Source of the DNA: CAWULT01 sp963923455
GTDB lineage: Bacteria > Acidobacteriota > Vicinamibacteria > Vicinamibacterales > UBA2999
Length of the DNA stretch: 60,584 nucleotides
Direction of reading: 5' to 3'
Assembly: GCA_963923455.1 (NCBI GenBank)
Contig: CAWULT010000014.1
Span: 1-60,584 of the forward strand
Shown: positions 58,582 to 60,584 of the stretch, piece by piece
How the letters are laid out: each line of letters starts with the position of its first letter
How positions within the stretch are numbered: position 1 is the stretch's first letter
The notes under the pieces: model-generated
The model's input: only the letters and a program-made list of their open reading frames with translations
The model's database searches: none
Told to the model about the DNA's origin: nothing
Translations under genes and position numbers: made by a program

Positions 58582-59415
58582 ATGACGAATGTCGTGACGT
58601 GCGAGCCCGCGCTCGGATCTGGCCGATTCCCGGAGGTCAAGGTGAAGCAGCAGGCCATGTGGGCCTCGGGCGACTTCGCGATCGTGGGCACGACCCTGCA
58701 GATCGTCGGGGAGTCGCTCTGCGAGGCCGTCGACCTGCGGTCGAACGAGGACGTGCTCGACGTGGCCGCCGGCAACGGCAACGCGACCCTGGCGGCGGCC
58801 CGCCGGTTCGCGAGGGTGACCTCCACCGACTACGTGCCGGCGCTGCTCGAGGGCGGTCGGCGGCGCGCCGAGGCCGAGGGTCTCGAGGTGGTGTTCCAGA
58901 CGGCCGACGCCGAGGCCCTGCCCTTCCCGGCCGCGAGCTTCGACGTCGTGCTGTCGACCTACGGCGTGATGTTCGCACCGGACCACGAGCGCAGCGCAGC
59001 CGAGCTGATGCGCGTGTGCCGGCCGGGCGGCCGCATCGGCCTCGCCTCCTGGACGCCCGAAGGGTTCATCGGCCAGCTGTTCAAGGTGGTCGGCTCGCAC
59101 GTGCCGCCGGCGCCCGGCGTCCAGTCGCCGGCGCTCTGGGGCACCGAGGGGCACCTCCAGAAGCTCTTCGCCGGCGCGGCGTCGATCGCCAACACGCGCC
59201 GGATGTTCAACTTCCGCTACCAATCGGCCGAGCACTGGGTCGACGTGTTCCGGACCTACTACGGCCCGACGCACAAGGCCTTCCTGGCGCTCGACGCGGG
59301 CAAGCAGCGCGCGCTCGAGGCCGACCTGCTGGCGCTGTTGCGCCGTTTCGACCGCGGCGACGCACGCGGGCTCGTGGTGCCGGGCGAATACTTCGAGACC
59401 GTGATCGTCCGGTGA
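58582..59415 (+). CDS. Class I SAM-dependent methyltransferase
   Basis: A 277-residue cytoplasmic methyltransferase of the UbiE/Methyltransf_11 type. The start at 58582 has AAAGGAG 6 bases upstream. Motifs: DLRSNEDVLDVAAGNGNATLAAARRFARVTSTDYVPALLEGG (motif I, DVAAGNGN), VVFQTADAEALPFPAASFDVVLSTYGVMFAPDHERSAAELMRVCRPGGRIGLASWTPEG (motifs II-III). No signal peptide. Divergent from an AraC-family regulator across 180 bases, a common arrangement for a regulator and its target. Substrate unknown. Confidence 0.94.
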   Translation: MTNVVTCEPALGSGRFPEVKVKQQAMWASGDFAIVGTTLQIVGESLCEAVDLRSNEDVLDVAAGNGNATLAAARRFARVTSTDYVPALLEGGRRRAEAEGLEVVFQTADAEALPFPAASFDVVLSTYGVMFAPDHERSAAELMRVCRPGGRIGLASWTPEGFIGQLFKVVGSHVPPAPGVQSPALWGTEGHLQKLFAGAASIANTRRMFNFRYQSAEHWVDVFRTYYGPTHKAFLALDAGKQRALEADLLALLRRFDRGDARGLVVPGEYFETVIVR

Positions 59416-59464
59416 CGCGTTCGGGTGAGACGCGCCGGCCACCTCGGCCGGCGCTCGCTCCAGG

Positions 59465-60517
59465 TCAGCGCGCCGGCAGCCGCAGCAGGCGACGGGCGTT
59501 GCCGTGCGCGATCTTCCGGCGGTCGTTCTCCGCAATCGGCGCGCGGTCGAGCCAGGCCGCCGCCGGCTCCATCGGCTCGTAGGGATAGTCCGCGGCGAAC
59601 AGGATCCGATCCGCCCCGATCGTCAGCACCGCGCCGATGAGGGCCTGATCGCTGAAGAACCCGCTCGTCGACACGTAGACGTTGTCGCACAGGTAGTCCT
59701 GCAGCCGGCGCTCGACCCGCTTGTCCGACGGGTTGAACTCGAAGCAGTGCTGGATGCGCCACGCGAAGTACGGCAGCGTCTCGCCGAGGTGTCCGAGGAC
59801 GACCGTCAGCGACGGGAACCGGTCGAACAGCCCGCTGTAGACGAGGCGAAGCGCGTGCGTGGCCGTCTCGGGCGCGAAGCCCCAGGTGGCACCAATCAGT
59901 TCGGCGTGTCCGCGGTACATCCGCTGATCGAACGAGGGCCGCGGATGGACGTAGACGGGCACGCCGAGCGCGGCGGCCGCCTCCCAGAACGGCAGCAGGC
60001 GCGGCTCGTCGAGGTACTCGCCGCCGCGGGCGTCCGCCACGTCGGTGTAGCCGTTGATCATCGCGCCGACGAGGCCCAGGCGCGTGACGGCACGCTCCAG
60101 TTCCTTGGCCGCACCCGCCGGATCCTGCAGCGCCACGCTGGCGAAGCCGGCGAAGCGGGTCGGGTGCGCCGCGATGACCTCGCCGGCCAGGTAGTCGTTG
60201 ACGTCGCGCGCGGCGGCGGCGGCCGTCGCGCCGTCGACGATGCCCTGCGGGCCGGGCACGGTGTGCGACAGCACGCTGATCTCGACGCCGCTCGCGTCCA
60301 TCGACGCCAGCCGGCGCGCCCCGCACTCCGGCAGCCGCTCCCCGACGAGCGCCATCCACGCCGGGTCGTACCCCATCGCGGTCACCAACCGGGCCAGGTC
60401 GGTCTGGTTGCCGTCCTCCGGACGCGCGGTCAGGACGTTGAAGTGCTCCTCGACGGCGATCTTCGGCAGCGGGGGGCCGGCGGGGGGCTGGCCGATCGCG
60501 GGCAGTGTGTAGGTCAT
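59465..60517 (-). CDS. Amidohydrolase-family protein (gamma-resorcylate decarboxylase-like)
   Basis: A 350-residue amidohydrolase_2-type TIM-barrel enzyme. Metal site motifs: PKIAVEEHF (Glu23 and His25), GVPVYVHPRPSFDQRMY, VVLGHLGETLPYF, and FAADYPYEPMEPAAAWLDRAPIAENDRRKIAHGNARRLL. The EEHF opening and the ADYPYE region resemble gamma-resorcylate (2,6-dihydroxybenzoate) decarboxylases, which are non-oxidative aromatic decarboxylases; other members are hydrolases. Cytoplasmic, no signal peptide. Start at 60517 is the first ATG. The gene is complete; only 22 bases of genomic sequence separate it from the adapter. Confidence 0.92.
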   Translation of the reverse strand: MTYTLPAIGQPPAGPPLPKIAVEEHFNVLTARPEDGNQTDLARLVTAMGYDPAWMALVGERLPECGARRLASMDASGVEISVLSHTVPGPQGIVDGATAAAAARDVNDYLAGEVIAAHPTRFAGFASVALQDPAGAAKELERAVTRLGLVGAMINGYTDVADARGGEYLDEPRLLPFWEAAAALGVPVYVHPRPSFDQRMYRGHAELIGATWGFAPETATHALRLVYSGLFDRFPSLTVVLGHLGETLPYFAWRIQHCFEFNPSDKRVERRLQDYLCDNVYVSTSGFFSDQALIGAVLTIGADRILFAADYPYEPMEPAAAWLDRAPIAENDRRKIAHGNARRLLRLPAR

Positions 60518-60539
60518 GGCGCGCCCGCCAGTCTAGATC

Positions 60540-60584
60540 CTGTCTCTTATACACATCTCCGAGCCCACGAGACGTAGAGGAATC
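60540..60584 (+). other. Illumina Nextera transposase/read-2 adapter at contig end (artefact)
   Basis: Bases 60540-60558 are CTGTCTCTTATACACATCT, the Nextera mosaic-end complement. They are followed by CCGAGCCCACGAGAC (60559-60573), then GTAGAGGA (60574-60581), which matches my memory of index N712, and ATC, the start of the P7 tail. This is library adapter, not biological DNA. Any reading frame through it (peptides such as VSYTHLRAHET or MYKRQ) is an artefact. Confidence 0.97.

Noticed and set aside
1..60539. CRISPR arrays, insertion sequences, rRNA, tRNA or phage genes
   Set aside because: Scanned by eye; no regularly spaced direct repeats, transposase motifs, or conserved RNA sequences were found. 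The region looks like ordinary chromosome.
59259..60554. Minus-strand frame beginning MYKRQ at the contig end, and a plus-strand frame ending VSYTHLRAHET
   Set aside because: Both read through the Nextera adapter, so they are library artefacts, not genes.

Overview
The window is very GC-rich, with dense short-spaced genes. Many products are secreted proteins or lipoproteins. The families present (expanded soluble PQQ/beta-propeller oxidoreductases, DUF6152 proteins, secreted proteins with a GRWEGDTLVV-type motif, DUF5666, DUF4136, YHYH, CHASE2) are what I would expect from an uncultured Acidobacteriota of the Vicinamibacteria type. That assignment is inference from gene content; there is no rRNA or marker gene here. 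The last 45 bases (60540-60584) are an Illumina Nextera adapter, so the biological sequence ends at about 60539 and the window is the end of a shotgun contig.

Layout. 1-3477: two tandem PQQ-propeller dehydrogenases, the first cut by the window edge. 3636-7640 (minus strand): SdrD_B-like secreted protein, DUF5666 lipoprotein, secreted glyoxalase-fold protein, MsrB. 7903-10791: coiled-coil protein and a DUF2235 hydrolase. 11015-14054: translationally coupled FecR / OmpA lipoprotein / CHASE2-HD-GYP operon. 14174-17052: exported methyltransferase, then (minus) NHL propeller and a shortened branched-chain aminotransferase. 17169-19957: PQQ dehydrogenase and an orphan GspC-like PDZ protein. 20060-25856: five-gene, mostly overlapping operon (two phosphatase-type metallophosphoesterases, YHYH protein, unknown lipoprotein, PEBP lipoprotein). 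25924-29864: divergent alkaline phosphatase-family protein and an M11-like metzincin. 29972-31408: SDR/DUF2867 protein. 31595-36931: LolA-like protein, two FtsX-type permeases, ATPase and outer-membrane barrel, a complete Lol-like export operon. 37017-41308: sugar dehydrogenase; (minus) dienelactone hydrolase, MBL hydrolase and a broken alpha/beta hydrolase. 41478-48513: GRWEG and DUF6152 proteins, DUF4136 pair, esterase-like protein, Smr, DUF2452, zinc alcohol dehydrogenase. 48601-52028: polytopic membrane protein, HPF-like protein divergent from NhaR. 52093-55280: FMN-binding protein, ApbE, RnfD-like protein, and a frameshifted nitroreductase. 55535-60517: metal-site-less MBL protein, GRWEG protein, AraC regulator, methyltransferase, amidohydrolase.

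Two themes stand out. First, at least six genes have a -10-like hexamer 6-9 bases before a start codon with little or no Shine-Dalgarno, which points to frequent leaderless transcripts and helps choose starts. Second, an unusual number of genes carry lesions or lost active sites: alpha/beta hydrolase (amber codon plus G-run shift), nitroreductase (one-base deletion), phosphoesterase (start-codon frameshift), aminotransferase (N-terminus missing), AraC (no stop at its natural end), MBL protein (five metal-ligand positions replaced), esterase (Ser to Asn). Some of these may be sequencing errors.
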